NCBI RefSeq assembly: GCF_041154505.1
Contig: NZ_AP028672.1
Coordinates: forward strand, 1,315,001 to 1,379,000
Origin: Acidovorax sp. A79
Lineage (GTDB): Bacteria > Pseudomonadota > Gammaproteobacteria > Burkholderiales > Burkholderiaceae_C
DNA: 64,000 bases
Direction: 5' to 3'
Below the pieces are notes generated by a model that saw nothing but the letters and a program-made list of their open reading frames with translations, had not been told where the DNA came from and did no database searches. Of the stretch, positions 41,648-50,760 are shown one piece after another. The translations under genes and the position numbers were made by a program. The first letter of the stretch is position 1. Every line of letters starts with the position of its first letter.

Positions 41648-42594
41648 GCCAGCAACTCCCGGGTTTCGGCCAGCGTGGCCGGATCAAACATTGCACCACC
41701 CACCAACTCGGGGTCGATGCGCTTGGTCAGGCCGGCCAGCACCTTGCCAGGGCCACTTTCAACAATATGGGTCACGCCGCGCGCCTTGAGGGCCTGCACG
41801 CATTCCACCCAGCGCACGGGGCCAAAGGCCTGCCGGTACAGCGCATCCCGGATCGCATCCGCGTCCTGGCGAACCGCGACATCCACGTTGTTCAGCACAG
41901 GGATCTGGGGAACGGCAAACGCCACATCCGCCAGCGCCAGCCGCAGCTTCTCGGCGGCGGGCTTCATCAGGCTGGAATGAAAGGGTGCGGAGACAGGCAA
42001 CAGCAATGCACGCTTGGCACCCGCCGCCTTGAGAACTTCGCAGGCCTTGTCGACACCCGCCTTGGTCCCTGCAATGACGGTCTGGATGGGGTCGTTGAAA
42101 TTGACCGCCTCGACCACCTCGGACGTGCCCGCACCCAGCGAAGCCAGCGCCTCGGCGCAGCCCGCGATGACCTTGGAGGCTTCCATGCCCAGAATCGCCG
42201 CCATCGCTCCGGTGCCGACGGGCACGGCCTCCTGCATGGCGGCCGCCCGCAGGCGCACCAGTGGCGCGGCCTGGGCCAGCGTCAGCACCCCCGCCGCCAC
42301 CAGCGCCGAATACTCGCCCAGCGAATGGCCAGCCACAGCCACGGGAGCCGCGCCGCCCTCCGCGCGCCACACGCGCCATGCAGCGACCCCCGCCACCAGC
42401 ATCACGGGCTGCGTATTGGTGGTCAGCGCAAGCGCCTCCTTGGGGCCGCCCTTGATCAACAGGCTGACGTTCTCGCCCAGGGCATCCGATGCCTCCTGCA
42501 GGGTCTGGACGACCACCGGGTGATCGCCCCATCCGTCGAGCATGCCCACCGATTGCGAGCCTTGCCCCGGAAAGACAAATGCAAAAGATTTCAT
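41644..42594 (-). CDS. fabD: Malonyl-CoA:ACP transacylase FabD
   Basis: FabD loads malonyl groups onto ACP. The 316-residue protein starts FAFVFPGQGSQSVGML. Its nucleophile is Ser91 in VAGHSLGEYSA, with Arg and His further on (LRAAAMQEAVP, SAPFHSSLM). It is separated from fabH by 60 nt that hold a family repeat. The end overlaps the fabG start. Confidence 0.97.
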   Translation of the reverse strand: MKSFAFVFPGQGSQSVGMLDGWGDHPVVVQTLQEASDALGENVSLLIKGGPKEALALTTNTQPVMLVAGVAAWRVWRAEGGAAPVAVAGHSLGEYSALVAAGVLTLAQAAPLVRLRAAAMQEAVPVGTGAMAAILGMEASKVIAGCAEALASLGAGTSEVVEAVNFNDPIQTVIAGTKAGVDKACEVLKAAGAKRALLLPVSAPFHSSLMKPAAEKLRLALADVAFAVPQIPVLNNVDVAVRQDADAIRDALYRQAFGPVRWVECVQALKARGVTHIVESGPGKVLAGLTKRIDPELVGGAMFDPATLAETRELLA

Positions 42595-42626
42595 GAAAAA
42601 TCCAGAAATATGATTGAAATCGAGTC

Positions 42627-42659
42627 CCAGCGCTTATTCAACAAGCGCTGAAAGCTATA
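42627..42659 (-). repeat. Dispersed family repeat at the fabH 3' end
   Basis: On the minus strand it reads TTATAGCTTTCAGCGCTT, 6-nt loop, AAGCGCTGGGAC. The TAG stop of fabH (42655-42657) is the TAG of the ATAGC motif, so the repeat fixes the end of that protein. Confidence 0.8.
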
Positions 42660-43632
42660 ACTTCAGGAGCACCGCGCCCCAGGTAAAGCCACCGCCCACA
42701 CCTTCGAGCAGCAGGGTCTCGCCCTTTTTGACCTGGCCAGAGCGCACCGCGTGGTCCAGCGCGAGGGGAATGGAAGCGGCCGATGTATTGCCATGCTGGT
42801 CCACCGTGACCACCACCTTGTCCATGGACAGCTTGAGCTTGCGGGCGGTGCCCTGCATGATGCGGATGTTGGCCTGGTGCGGGATCAGCCAGTCGATGTC
42901 GGCCTCCGTCATGCCCGCCTTCGCGAGCACCGCATGCGCGGCCTTTTCGAGCACCCCGACAGCGAGCTTGAAAACAGCCTGCCCGTCCATCTTGAGGACC
43001 GGGTCCCCCAGCACCTGGCCACCGGCCACGTTGCCAGGCACGCACAGGATTCCCACATGCCTGCCGTCGGCGTGCAGGTCGCTGGACAGGATGCCGGGCG
43101 TCTCAGACGCTTCCAGCACCACAGCACCCGCCCCATCGCCAAACAGCACGCAGGTGGTACGGTCGTTGAAGTCCAGGATACGGCTGAAAACCTCAGCGCC
43201 AATGACCAGCGCGCGGTTGGCGGCGCCGGTCTGGATCATGGCATCCGCCACGGACAGGGCATAGACAAAACCGCTGCACACCGCCTGCACATCAAACGCC
43301 GGGCAACCATTGGCGCCCAGCTTGTTCTGCAATATGCAGGCAGCCGAAGGAAACACCATGTCCGGCGTGGACGTGGCCACGATGATCAGATCGATGTCCG
43401 TGGGCTGCAGCCCCGCGGCCTCCAGGGCGTTGCGCGCGGCTTCCAGCCCCAGATCGCTGCTGGCGACATCAGGCGCCGCGAAATGGCGGGCGCGGATGCC
43501 CGTGCGCTCCACGATCCATTCGTCCGAGGTTTCTATGCCGCGCTGGGCCAGTTCGGCCACCAGATCAGCGTTGGTCAGCCGGCGCGGGGGCAGGTAGCTG
43601 CCGGTGCCGGTAATGCGGGAGTAGCGTCTCAT
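42655..43632 (-). CDS. fabH: Beta-ketoacyl-ACP synthase III
   Basis: FabH starts fatty acid synthesis by condensing acetyl-CoA with malonyl-ACP. The 325-residue thiolase-fold enzyme has Cys119 in [12 protein letters not shown], His in [11 protein letters not shown] and Asn in [10 protein letters not shown]. The ATG at 43632 overlaps the plsX stop by one base (TGATG). The stop codon comes from the adjoining family repeat, leaving an ending WGAVLLKL that is still normal for the family. Confidence 0.97.
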   Translation of the reverse strand: MRRYSRITGTGSYLPPRRLTNADLVAELAQRGIETSDEWIVERTGIRARHFAAPDVASSDLGLEAARNALEAAGLQPTDIDLIIVATSTPDMVFPSAACILQNKLGANGCPAFDVQAVCSGFVYALSVADAMIQTGAANRALVIGAEVFSRILDFNDRTTCVLFGDGAGAVVLEASETPGILSSDLHADGRHVGILCVPGNVAGGQVLGDPVLKMDGQAVFKLAVGVLEKAAHAVLAKAGMTEADIDWLIPHQANIRIMQGTARKLKLSMDKVVVTVDQHGNTSAASIPLALDHAVRSGQVKKGETLLLEGVGGGFTWGAVLLKL

Positions 43633-44687
43633 CAATGTGTGATCGTCGCCGCAACGCCAGGCTGGGGCTGTGCATCTGCAGGCACCAGAAGAGGCGCTGC
43701 ATGCGCAATCCGGGTCCGGACACGGTCGAGCAAGTTGTTGCGGGCTGCATCATACGCCCGGTTCAACGCCTGCTCGAAGGCCATTGTGTCAGCCGACCCA
43801 TGGCTCTTGAAGACCAGCCCACGCAGCCCCAGAAGGGCCGCACCGTTGTACCGACGGTAGTCCATGCGCTTCATCAGCGCTTTTAAGACCGGATAGGCAG
43901 TGATGGCAGCAATTTTGGTGAAGATGTTGCGCGAGAACTCGGTCTTGAGTGCACCGATGATCATCGACGCGACGCCTTCGCTGGCCTTGAGGGCCACGTT
44001 GCCGACAAAGCCGTCACACACGACGATATCCACCGTTCCCTTGAAGATGTCATTGCCTTCGACATTTCCATAAAAATTCAGATCGCCAGAATTGGCAGCA
44101 GATCGCAGGAGTTCACCTGCTTTTTTAATCACTTCGCTGCCCTTGATGACTTCCTCACCAATATTGAGGAGGCCCACCGTCGGCTCGCCGCCATCCCTGA
44201 GGGCGGACACCAGCGCGGAGCCCATGACGGCGAACTGAAGCAGGTGCTCCGCAGAGCAATCCACGTTGGCGCCCAGGTCCAGTACCGTGGTGGCGCCGCC
44301 GGCGGCATTGGGCATCTGCGTGGCGATGGCCGGGCGGTCGATGCCGTCGAGCGTCTTGAGCAGATAGCGGGCAATAGCCATCAGGGCGCCGGTATTGCCT
44401 GCGGAGACAGCCGCCGAGGCGGCGCCATCCTTGACCTGCTGGATCGCCACGCGCATCGAAGAGTCCTTCTTCCTGCGCAGGGCCACCTCCACGGGGTCAT
44501 CCATGGCCACCACTTCGGAAGCGGGCACGATGGTGGCGCGGTCGTGCGAGAACGACTGCAGGCTGTCCGCCAGGCCAACGAGCAGCAGGCGGGCATCAGG
44601 GTGGTTATCTAGGAACTGGCGGCACGCCGCGAGCGTGACGCGGGGGCCATGGTCGCCCCCCATGCAGTCAACAGCCAGTGTGATCAT
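43632..44687 (-). CDS. plsX: Phosphate acyltransferase PlsX
   Basis: PlsX converts acyl-ACP to acyl-phosphate, the donor for PlsY in phospholipid synthesis. The 351-residue protein starts [14 protein letters not shown] and contains [13 protein letters not shown] and [16 protein letters not shown], all family marks. The upstream gap to rpmF contains a terminator-like hairpin, so plsX may have partly separate expression. The C-terminal tail beyond about residue 325 is unconserved. Confidence 0.96.
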   Translation of the reverse strand: MITLAVDCMGGDHGPRVTLAACRQFLDNHPDARLLLVGLADSLQSFSHDRATIVPASEVVAMDDPVEVALRRKKDSSMRVAIQQVKDGAASAAVSAGNTGALMAIARYLLKTLDGIDRPAIATQMPNAAGGATTVLDLGANVDCSAEHLLQFAVMGSALVSALRDGGEPTVGLLNIGEEVIKGSEVIKKAGELLRSAANSGDLNFYGNVEGNDIFKGTVDIVVCDGFVGNVALKASEGVASMIIGALKTEFSRNIFTKIAAITAYPVLKALMKRMDYRRYNGAALLGLRGLVFKSHGSADTMAFEQALNRAYDAARNNLLDRVRTRIAHAAPLLVPADAQPQPGVAATITH

Positions 44688-44743
44688 GGGCGACTTGTCC
44701 GACCGGCCAGACAGGCCGGAAGATGAAATGCAACGGTCAAAAC

Positions 44744-44781
44744 AAAGGCCCGCGCTACGATTTCAGTAGCAACGGGCCTTT
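44744..44781 (-). terminator. Hairpin terminator between rpmF and plsX
   Basis: AAAGGCCCG (44744-44752) pairs with CGGGCCTTT (44773-44781), with an inner GCTAC/GTAGC stem. On the minus strand it is followed by TTTGTTTT. It is placed just after rpmF, where partial termination would give more L32 and YceD message than fatty acid enzymes. Confidence 0.75.
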
Positions 44782-44795
44782 GGATGGGGCGAAAG

Positions 44796-44978
44796 TCAGG
44801 CTTCAGACTTGTTTTTCAGCACCTGGCGGCCGCGGTAGAAGCCGTTGGGGCTGATGTGGTGGCGCAGGTGCGTTTCACCGGTCGTGGGTTCCACGGCAAT
44901 GCCCGGCACATTCAGGGCATTGTGCGAGCGGTGCATGCCGCGCTTGGAAGGGGACTTTTTGTTTTGCTGAACGGCCAT
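44796..44978 (-). CDS. rpmF: 50S ribosomal protein L32
   Basis: This is a 60-residue basic protein, [20 protein letters not shown] at the N terminus with [13 protein letters not shown] near the end, typical of bacterial L32 lacking the zinc cysteines. It lies between yceD and plsX in the conserved yceD-rpmF-plsX-fab order. It starts 108 nt after yceD. Confidence 0.97.
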   Translation of the reverse strand: MAVQQNKKSPSKRGMHRSHNALNVPGIAVEPTTGETHLRHHISPNGFYRGRQVLKNKSEA

Positions 44979-45086
44979 GATGGCTCCTGGTCTTGAATAG
45001 GTTGGTAAAAACGCGATCAGCCCATTAAAGACACGAGGGGATTCGCGCGAAGCCCTCGATTATAGCCTAAATGGCTCGCGGCCTCT

Positions 45087-45638
45087 TTATGACCCTTTGC
45101 CGGGTTTTCGCAGGCCCGCCAGCGCGGCAAATGGGTTGGGCTTCTCGGCGTTGGCCTCTTCGAAATCCTCATCCGAGGAAGCCAGGGGCACCGAGGTCGG
45201 GCATTCGTCGTGCTTGGGCACCACGGGCAGCGCCATCAGCAATTCGTCTTCGATCAGCTCGCGCAGATCAAATTCGCGGCTCATGGCCAGCAGGTCTTCC
45301 TCGCTCTCGTCGTCCAGCGCCTCGGCCGTGGCTTCGTCGGCCACGAAGCGGAACTCGCGGTCCACCTCCAAGGGGACATCCACCGGGGTCATGCAGCGCT
45401 GGCACTCCATGGGGAAACTGGCCTGCACCTTGAGATGCAGCCACACCTGGCCCATGCCACCCAGCGCCGTGCGCACTTCGCCGACCGCCTCCCAGTCCAC
45501 CATCAGGTCCGGGTGCAGGCCCTTGGCCTCCTGGGCCAGGCGTTCGTACTTCAAGAGCGAATCGTGGCCCGACAGCCGACCGCCCGCCTGTGCAAAGGCT
45601 TTCACGTCCAGGCGCTGTGCGGAGAATTCCTTGGTCAT
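45087..45638 (-). CDS. yceD: YceD/DUF177 family protein (23S rRNA accumulation protein)
   Basis: The 183-residue acidic protein has the family core FPMECQRCMTPVDVPLEVDREF with a Cys-x2-Cys pair, and DLRELIEDELLMALP. YceD is needed for normal 23S rRNA levels in E. coli and plants and nearly always precedes rpmF. The ATG at 45638 is favoured; nine further codons are open upstream from a GTG. Its start is only 25 nt from the divergent maf start, so its promoter must lie within or very near maf. Confidence 0.9.
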   Translation of the reverse strand: MTKEFSAQRLDVKAFAQAGGRLSGHDSLLKYERLAQEAKGLHPDLMVDWEAVGEVRTALGGMGQVWLHLKVQASFPMECQRCMTPVDVPLEVDREFRFVADEATAEALDDESEEDLLAMSREFDLRELIEDELLMALPVVPKHDECPTSVPLASSDEDFEEANAEKPNPFAALAGLRKPGKGS

Positions 45639-45663
45639 GGCGGCAGTGTAAGAGAATCGGCGC

Positions 45664-46263
45664 ATGCATCAATCCCCTCCCCTGCAACGCCCTCTGGTAT
45701 TGGGCTCCACCTCGCGGTACCGGCGCGAATTGCTCCAGCGGTTGAACCTGCCTTTCGACGTTGCCGCCCCCGATGTGGACGAGACGCCCCGCCCGGGCGA
45801 GGCCCCGCGCGCGCTGGCCCTGCGCCTGGCGGTGGCCAAGGCCCAGGCGGTGGCCCGCCAGCACCCCGATGCCGTGGTGATCGGCTCCGACCAGGTCGCC
45901 GACCTTGCGGGCGAACCCCTGGGCAAGCCGGGCCACCACGAGCGCGCGGTGCAGCAGTTGCGCCAGATGCGGGGCCAGACCGTGGTGTTCCAGACCGCCG
46001 TGGCCGTGGTATGCGCCGCCACGGGCTTCGAGCAGGTGGACCTGGCTGCGGTGGAGGTGAAATTCCGCGACCTGTCCGACGCAGAGATAGAGCGCTACCT
46101 GCGCGCCGAGCAGCCCTACGACTGCGCGGGCAGCGCCAAGAGCGAAGGCCTGGGCATCGTGCTGCTCGATGCCATCGTGAGCGACGACCCCACCGCGCTC
46201 ATTGGGCTGCCCCTGATCCGCACCTGCCGCATGCTGCGGGCGGCAGGGCTGGTACTGCCGTGA
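45664..46263 (+). CDS. maf: Maf family nucleotide pyrophosphatase (YceF-like)
   Basis: Maf proteins hydrolyse non-canonical or modified nucleoside triphosphates; the YceF branch prefers m7GTP. The 199-residue protein has LVLGSTSRYRRELLQRL at the N terminus, the PDVDET motif with catalytic Asp/Glu, VIGSDQVADL, and YDCAGSAKSEGLG. The SDQV and AGSAKSE forms fit the YceF branch. It is divergent from yceD, the same neighbour pair as in E. coli (yceF-yceD). Confidence 0.92.
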   Translation: MHQSPPLQRPLVLGSTSRYRRELLQRLNLPFDVAAPDVDETPRPGEAPRALALRLAVAKAQAVARQHPDAVVIGSDQVADLAGEPLGKPGHHERAVQQLRQMRGQTVVFQTAVAVVCAATGFEQVDLAAVEVKFRDLSDAEIERYLRAEQPYDCAGSAKSEGLGIVLLDAIVSDDPTALIGLPLIRTCRMLRAAGLVLP

Positions 46264-46384
46264 TGAAACATCCCCCGAGCCGCGTCGCGCAGCCACCCTC
46301 TCCTTGCGCAGAAGGGCACGCCCCGGCCTGGGCTGCGCCAGCTGCCTGGACGGCCGGTACCACGCAGCCCCATGGAGCCCAGCG

Positions 46385-47161
46385 ATGAACGCAAGAACCG
46401 GAACGCTGTACCTGGTGCCCGCGCCGCTCGATTTTGGCTGCGACAGCCAGGTTCCGCTGCAGGATGCGCTGCCCGCCAGCACCTTGCAGACCGCCGCGCG
46501 GCTCACCCACTGGGTGTGCGAGAACGCCAAGAGCACCCGCGCCTACCTCAAGCGCGTCGATGCCCTCCACCCCCTGGCCGCTTCCCTACAGCAGCAGCAG
46601 ATCACCGAACTGCCGCGCGAGGTGCACAAGAAGGGAGATCATGGCGACAAGGGGTCGGCCCCCTTCGATGCCCGCCCCCTGCTGGCCGCCGCGCTGGCGG
46701 GGCATGACATGGGACTGGTCAGCGAGGCGGGCATGCCCGCCGTGGCCGACCCGGGCTCGTCCGTGGTGCGCGCCGCGCACGATCTGCAGATCCCCGTGGC
46801 CCCCCTGGTGGGCCCGGTGTCGCTGCTCCTCGCACTGGCGGCCAGCGGCCTGAACGGGCAGAACTTCGCATTCGTCGGTTATCTGCCACAGGACAGCCAG
46901 GAGCGCACCCAGCGCATCAAGGAACTCGAAGGCCTGGCCCTCAAGACAGGGCAGACCCAGCTCTTCATCGAAACCCCGTACCGCAATGCGGCCCTGTGGC
47001 AGGCGCTGGTCCAGGCGCTGCAACCCCACACCCGGCTGGCGCTGGCCAGCGGGCTGACGCTGCCGGACGCACGCATCCGCAGCCAGCTGGTGCGGCAATG
47101 GCGCCAGCAGCCCGAGCCCCCCGACAACCGCACCCCCGTGGTGTTCGCATTGGGCCGCTGA
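46385..47161 (+). CDS. RsmI-like tetrapyrrole-methylase-fold SAM methyltransferase
   Basis: The 258-residue protein starts GTLYLVPAPLDFG and contains GLVSEAGMPAVADPGSSVV and VGPVSLLLALAASGLNG. These correspond to the GTPLISDPG and PGPSA blocks of RsmI and related methyltransferases of the tetrapyrrole methylase fold. It differs from true RsmI (the first motif and the spacing differ), so the substrate is uncertain; an rRNA or a small molecule is possible. It follows maf after 121 nt of GC-rich sequence that vaguely resembles the hairpin repeat at 4252. Confidence 0.8.
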   Translation: MNARTGTLYLVPAPLDFGCDSQVPLQDALPASTLQTAARLTHWVCENAKSTRAYLKRVDALHPLAASLQQQQITELPREVHKKGDHGDKGSAPFDARPLLAAALAGHDMGLVSEAGMPAVADPGSSVVRAAHDLQIPVAPLVGPVSLLLALAASGLNGQNFAFVGYLPQDSQERTQRIKELEGLALKTGQTQLFIETPYRNAALWQALVQALQPHTRLALASGLTLPDARIRSQLVRQWRQQPEPPDNRTPVVFALGR

Positions 47162-47162
47162 C

Positions 47163-48344
47163 ATGCAGTCGCATTCAGTTGCTATATTTTTAATAGCTTG
47201 TAGCGCTTATATGACAAGCGCAGAGGCCATTATTCGTTGTGAATTGAACGGCAAGGCCATCAACATCTCCAACGGCGCCGAAACGGCCGGACAGTCCGGG
47301 CTCGTGCGCTGCCGCGAAGAGGACACGGGCCATGTCCAGCGAGAGCAGGAGCTGCGCAATGGCAAGTACATCGGCCAGGAGCGCATGTTCGACCGCGAAG
47401 GCCGCCTGCAGCGCGAGCGCACGGTGAACGAACGCGGCAACAGCCACGGCCGGGTGGCCGAGTTCTGGCCCAACGGCCAGGTGCGGCGCGAGGAAACCGC
47501 CGACAACGGCCGCACCCAGGGCGCGGTGCGCCGCTTCGATGCCACCGGCCGCGTGGAGCGGGTGTCGTTCCATGGCGACGGGCAGGAGCTCTTTCATGTG
47601 GAGACCAACGGCAGGGGCCAGCCCACGCGCCTGCTCTGCCCCCGTGCCAGCGTGCTGCCCGAAGACCGCAAGCTCTGCGGCTTCGATGGCGCCACCGACA
47701 CCCTGCTGCACGCGGAAAACGGGACCCCAACCGCACAGCTTCGGTACGACCAGGGCCGCCTGCTGAGCGCCACCGAATGGAACGGCGACGGCCTCGTCTC
47801 CGCCCAGCAGCTCGTGGTGGAAGGCCGGCGCGTTCACCGCAGCTTCCACACCGAAGGCGGCAGGAGCGTGCTGCGCGAGGAACGCGTTTTCGCCCCCGAC
47901 GAGCGCGCGCTGCGCGACACCCGGGGCCCTCTGTGGAGCACCCGGCGCTACGGCGCATCGGGCCAGCTCATCGAGCAGCGCGGTTTTGACGGCGGGCGCG
48001 AGGTGCAGGTGGAGCGCTGGTACCTCAACGGGTCCGTGCGCGAACGCAGCACCTGGAGCGGCACCGGCGAGCAGGCCCGCCTGCTGCGCGAGATGTACCG
48101 CGACGACGGCAGCCTCCTGCGGCGCGACCAGCTCACCAAGGACCAGTGGCCCGTGGGAACGCAGCAGGCGTTCCACGACAACGGCCGGCCGGCGATGGAA
48201 GAGCAGTATTCCGTCCCCGATGCCCGCGGCCGCACACGCCTCACGGCGCGCAAGCAGTGGGACGAAGCGGGCAAGCTCGTGGCGGACGACACCATCCTTG
48301 AAGACGGCTCGCGCCAGCGCAGGGCCGGCGGGCTGGACAGCTGA
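47163..48344 (+). CDS. Secreted or lipid-anchored protein with YwqK/MORN-variant repeats
   Basis: This 393-residue protein is built from MORN-variant repeats of the YwqK type: GRLQRERTVNERG, FWPNGQVRREETADNG, RFDATGRVERVSFHGDG, RYGASGQLIEQRGF, YRDDGSLLRRDQ and AFHDNGRPAMEE. Function unknown; such proteins are often surface or periplasmic. The N terminus (VAIFLIACSAYMTSAEA) is a hydrophobic leader with a LIAC lipobox-like Cys13 and an AEA possible cleavage site. It is encoded almost entirely by a copy of the dispersed family repeat (47180-47227). The leader lacks Lys/Arg, so export is plausible but not certain. A later Met at residue 17 is an alternative start. Confidence 0.7.
   Translation: MQSHSVAIFLIACSAYMTSAEAIIRCELNGKAINISNGAETAGQSGLVRCREEDTGHVQREQELRNGKYIGQERMFDREGRLQRERTVNERGNSHGRVAEFWPNGQVRREETADNGRTQGAVRRFDATGRVERVSFHGDGQELFHVETNGRGQPTRLLCPRASVLPEDRKLCGFDGATDTLLHAENGTPTAQLRYDQGRLLSATEWNGDGLVSAQQLVVEGRRVHRSFHTEGGRSVLREERVFAPDERALRDTRGPLWSTRRYGASGQLIEQRGFDGGREVQVERWYLNGSVRERSTWSGTGEQARLLREMYRDDGSLLRRDQLTKDQWPVGTQQAFHDNGRPAMEEQYSVPDARGRTRLTARKQWDEAGKLVADDTILEDGSRQRRAGGLDS
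47180..47227 (+). repeat. Dispersed family repeat forming the leader of the 47163 gene
   Basis: The complete element is present: TGCTAT, loop, AATAGCTTGTAGCGCTT, 7-nt loop, AAGCGCAGAGGCC. It lies in frame from the sixth codon of the gene to the first residues of the mature protein. Confidence 0.85.
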
Positions 48345-48435
48345 AGCAGGCATCACACCCCGGCCCCTCCACCCTCCTGCCGCCCCTGAGGCTTGCACGG
48401 CCCGGTCAGCAGCGCCATTCACACACGCCCATACG

Positions 48436-48472
48436 CAAAAATGCCCCGGATGGAATCTCCACCCAGGGCATT
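48436..48472 (-). terminator. Terminator downstream of sppA
   Basis: ATGCCC (48441-48446) pairs with GGGCAT (48466-48471), with GGTGGA/TCC pairing inside. On the minus strand it is followed by TTTTTGCG. It lies 36 nt after the sppA stop and between converging genes. Confidence 0.7.
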
Positions 48473-48507
48473 GGCTGCGAGCGGCCCGCAGGCCAGATCA
48501 GGTGGCG

Positions 48508-49554
48508 TCAGCGCAGCTGCGGCCCCGCCACTGACAGCGACTTGACCGCGCCCACGCCGATGGCGGCGCCAAAACGCTTGACCAGGCGTTCGGCCACGTT
48601 GTCGCGGCGGGTGTAGTCGATGATGTCCTCGGCCTTGACCACTTCACGCGCCACGTAGTCCAGGTTGCCCAGCTTGTCTGCCAGGCCCATTTCCACGGCC
48701 TGCTGGCCGGTCCAGAACAGGCCGCTGAACGTGTCGGGCGTGGTCTTGAGGCGGTCGCCGCGCCCGGCCTTCACCACGGCGATGAACTGCTGGTGGATCT
48801 GGTCGAGCATGGTCTGCGCGTAGGCGCGCTGCTTTTCGGTCTGCGGACTGAACGGGTCGAGAAAGCCCTTGTTCTCGCCAGCGGTCAGCAGGCGGCGCTC
48901 CACGCCCAGCTTTTCCATGGTGCCGGTGAAGCCGAAGCCATCCATCAGCACGCCGATGCTGCCCACGATGCTGGCCTTGTCCACATAGATGTCGTCCGCT
49001 GCGGCGGCGATGTAGTACGCGGCCGAGGCGCAGGTTTCCTCCACCACGGCATAGATCGGCTTGTTGTGCTTGGCCTTCAGGCGCACGATCTCGTCGTTGA
49101 TGATGCCGGCCTGCACCGGGCTGCCGCCGGGCGAATTGATGAGCAGCACCAGCGCCTGCGAGCCTTCGTCCTCCAGCGCGCTGCGCATCGCGGCCACGAC
49201 GAACTCGGCGCTGGCCTCGGCGCCCGCGGCGATCTCGCCCTTGATGTCGACCACCGCCGTGTGCGGCGCGCTCTTGCTGGCGCTGGGCGACGCCTGGCGC
49301 AGGGCGGCGAAGGCAACGGCGGCGATCAGCAGCAGCCATGCCAGCCGGAAGAATATCTTCCAGCGGCGGGCGCTGCGTTGCTCTTGCAGGGCAGAGAAGG
49401 CCAGCTTTTCCAGCGTGGCGCGTTCCCAGCCGGGTTCACGCGATGAGTCGCTCACAGATGCTCCTGAATTCGTAGCTGATTGCGCCCACAGGTCGGGCGC
49501 TGGGTTGCTTTTGGGGTCAAAACCCGGGGAACCGGGCGGTTGGGGGTCGGTCAT
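48508..49554 (-). CDS. sppA: Signal peptide peptidase SppA-type S49 protease
   Basis: This is a 348-residue membrane-anchored protease. It has a long polar N terminus, a transmembrane helix at about residues 69-85 (LAWLLLIAAVAFAALRQ), and the S49 core with VVDIKGEIAAGAEAS, LVLLINSPGGSPVQAG, and the nucleophile Ser in ASIVGSIGVLMDGFG. The ATG at 49554 (MTDPQPPGSPGF) is preferred; the frame extends 100 codons upstream through unrelated sequence. It digests cleaved signal peptides or membrane fragments. It is the last gene of rluC-gph-Rieske-sppA. Confidence 0.9.
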   Translation of the reverse strand: MTDPQPPGSPGFDPKSNPAPDLWAQSATNSGASVSDSSREPGWERATLEKLAFSALQEQRSARRWKIFFRLAWLLLIAAVAFAALRQASPSASKSAPHTAVVDIKGEIAAGAEASAEFVVAAMRSALEDEGSQALVLLINSPGGSPVQAGIINDEIVRLKAKHNKPIYAVVEETCASAAYYIAAAADDIYVDKASIVGSIGVLMDGFGFTGTMEKLGVERRLLTAGENKGFLDPFSPQTEKQRAYAQTMLDQIHQQFIAVVKAGRGDRLKTTPDTFSGLFWTGQQAVEMGLADKLGNLDYVAREVVKAEDIIDYTRRDNVAERLVKRFGAAIGVGAVKSLSVAGPQLR

Positions 49555-49655
49555 GTCATGCGTCCTGGCGCTGCGCCTGCCTTGCCGGGGCGGCCTGTCC
49601 AGGGCACGGGCAAGGCACCGGACGACAGCACATAAGGGTAATTCATCTAGATTTT

Positions 49656-50033
49656 CTAGAACTCTACGGGTTGCAGGTTGTATGCAGTATGCCAGTGCAC
49701 CACGCCATCGCTTTCCGACAAGGCAATTTTCACCAGGCCGCCCCGGCAGGGCCCCCCCGCGCACTGCCCCGTGCTGGGCAGGTAGGCCGCACCATGGGTG
49801 GCGCACAGCAGCCACTGGCCGGTGTCGTCGAAAAACCGGTCGGGCTGGTAGTCCATTTCCATCGCCACGTGCGTGCAACGGTTGAGGTAGGCATGGGGCG
49901 TGCCGCGGTAGCGGATGGCAAAGGCCCGGCAGGTCTGCCCCGCATAGACCACGTCAAACGCGACGGCCAGGCCGCTGTCGGCCAGGTCGGCGCTGTTGCA
50001 CAACGCAATGGCCCGGTCAGGAAGGTCCGTCAT
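49656..50033 (-). CDS. Rieske [2Fe-2S] domain protein
   Basis: The 125-residue protein has both cluster boxes: NRCTHVAMEMDYQ (Cys-x-His) and LLCATHGAAYLPSTGQCAGG (Cys-x2-His). It is a stand-alone Rieske ferredoxin-like protein, not an oxygenase. It may serve as an electron carrier or regulatory protein; its partner is unknown. The ATG at 50033 is taken as start; a GTG at 50060 is in frame. It lies between gph and sppA, an order I recall from other members of this family. TCTAGA occurs twice around its stop codon. Confidence 0.85.
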   Translation of the reverse strand: MTDLPDRAIALCNSADLADSGLAVAFDVVYAGQTCRAFAIRYRGTPHAYLNRCTHVAMEMDYQPDRFFDDTGQWLLCATHGAAYLPSTGQCAGGPCRGGLVKIALSESDGVVHWHTAYNLQPVEF

Positions 50034-50065
50034 GGGAATGCTCGCTTGCGCATCGTGCACCCCCG

Positions 50066-50740
50066 TCAGGCGTATTGCAGCAGCCAGTCGTGCAAATCGC
50101 GCACCGAATGGGCCACGTGCAGCGGGTTGAGCGCATGGAACACCTCGGGCTCATGCGCGCCGTAGCTCACCCCCACGCTGGCGCAGCCGGCATTCACCGC
50201 CATCTGCAGGTCGTGCGTGGTGTCGCCCACCATCAGCAGCCGCTCGGGCAGCACGTCGAACTCGGCCATCAGCTCCTGCAGCATCAGCGGATGCGGCTTG
50301 CCCGCGGTCTGGTCGGCCGTGCGCGAGCCATCGAACACGCCGCGCAGGTCCACCGAATGCAGCGCATCGTCCAGGCCGCGGCGGCTCTTGCCCGTGGCCA
50401 CCGCCAGCAGGTGCCCGCGATCGCGCAGGTCGGCCAGCAGCGGCAGCACGCCGTCGAACAGGCTCAGGTCCTCCTGGTGCTGGATGTAGTGGAACCGGTA
50501 GCGGTTGCCCAGGTCGGTGTACTTCTCGGGCGGCACGTCGGGGGCGGCATGGGCCAGGGCCTGCATGAGCCCCATGCCGATCACGTAGGCGGCCTCCTTG
50601 TCGGTGGGCACCGTGCCACCGACATCGCGAACCGCCGCCTGGATGCAGCGCACGATGATGGCGGTGGAATCAAACAGGGTGCCGTCCCAATCAAAGGCGA
50701 TGAGATCGAAACGGCGCGGGCGGGAGGTGGTGGAGGGCAT
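50066..50740 (-). CDS. gph: HAD-family phosphatase, phosphoglycolate phosphatase-like
   Basis: The 224-residue HAD hydrolase has motif I FDWDGTLFDS, motif II ATGKSRRG, Lys in GKPHPLMLQE and motif IV MVGDTTHDLQMA. The helical cap is of the type found in Gph and pyrophosphatase PpaX. Phosphoglycolate is the usual guess, but substrates in this subfamily vary. It starts 20 nt after the rluC stop. Confidence 0.85.
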   Translation of the reverse strand: MPSTTSRPRRFDLIAFDWDGTLFDSTAIIVRCIQAAVRDVGGTVPTDKEAAYVIGMGLMQALAHAAPDVPPEKYTDLGNRYRFHYIQHQEDLSLFDGVLPLLADLRDRGHLLAVATGKSRRGLDDALHSVDLRGVFDGSRTADQTAGKPHPLMLQELMAEFDVLPERLLMVGDTTHDLQMAVNAGCASVGVSYGAHEPEVFHALNPLHVAHSVRDLHDWLLQYA

Positions 50741-50760
50741 GGGGGGTTGTTCGCGCCATT

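Noticed and set aside
46264..46384. Third copy of the GC-rich hairpin repeat between maf and the RsmI-like gene
   Set aside because: It shares CATCCCCC-GAG and an overall C-rich then G-rich order, but the hairpin arms do not match well enough to call it a copy by eye.
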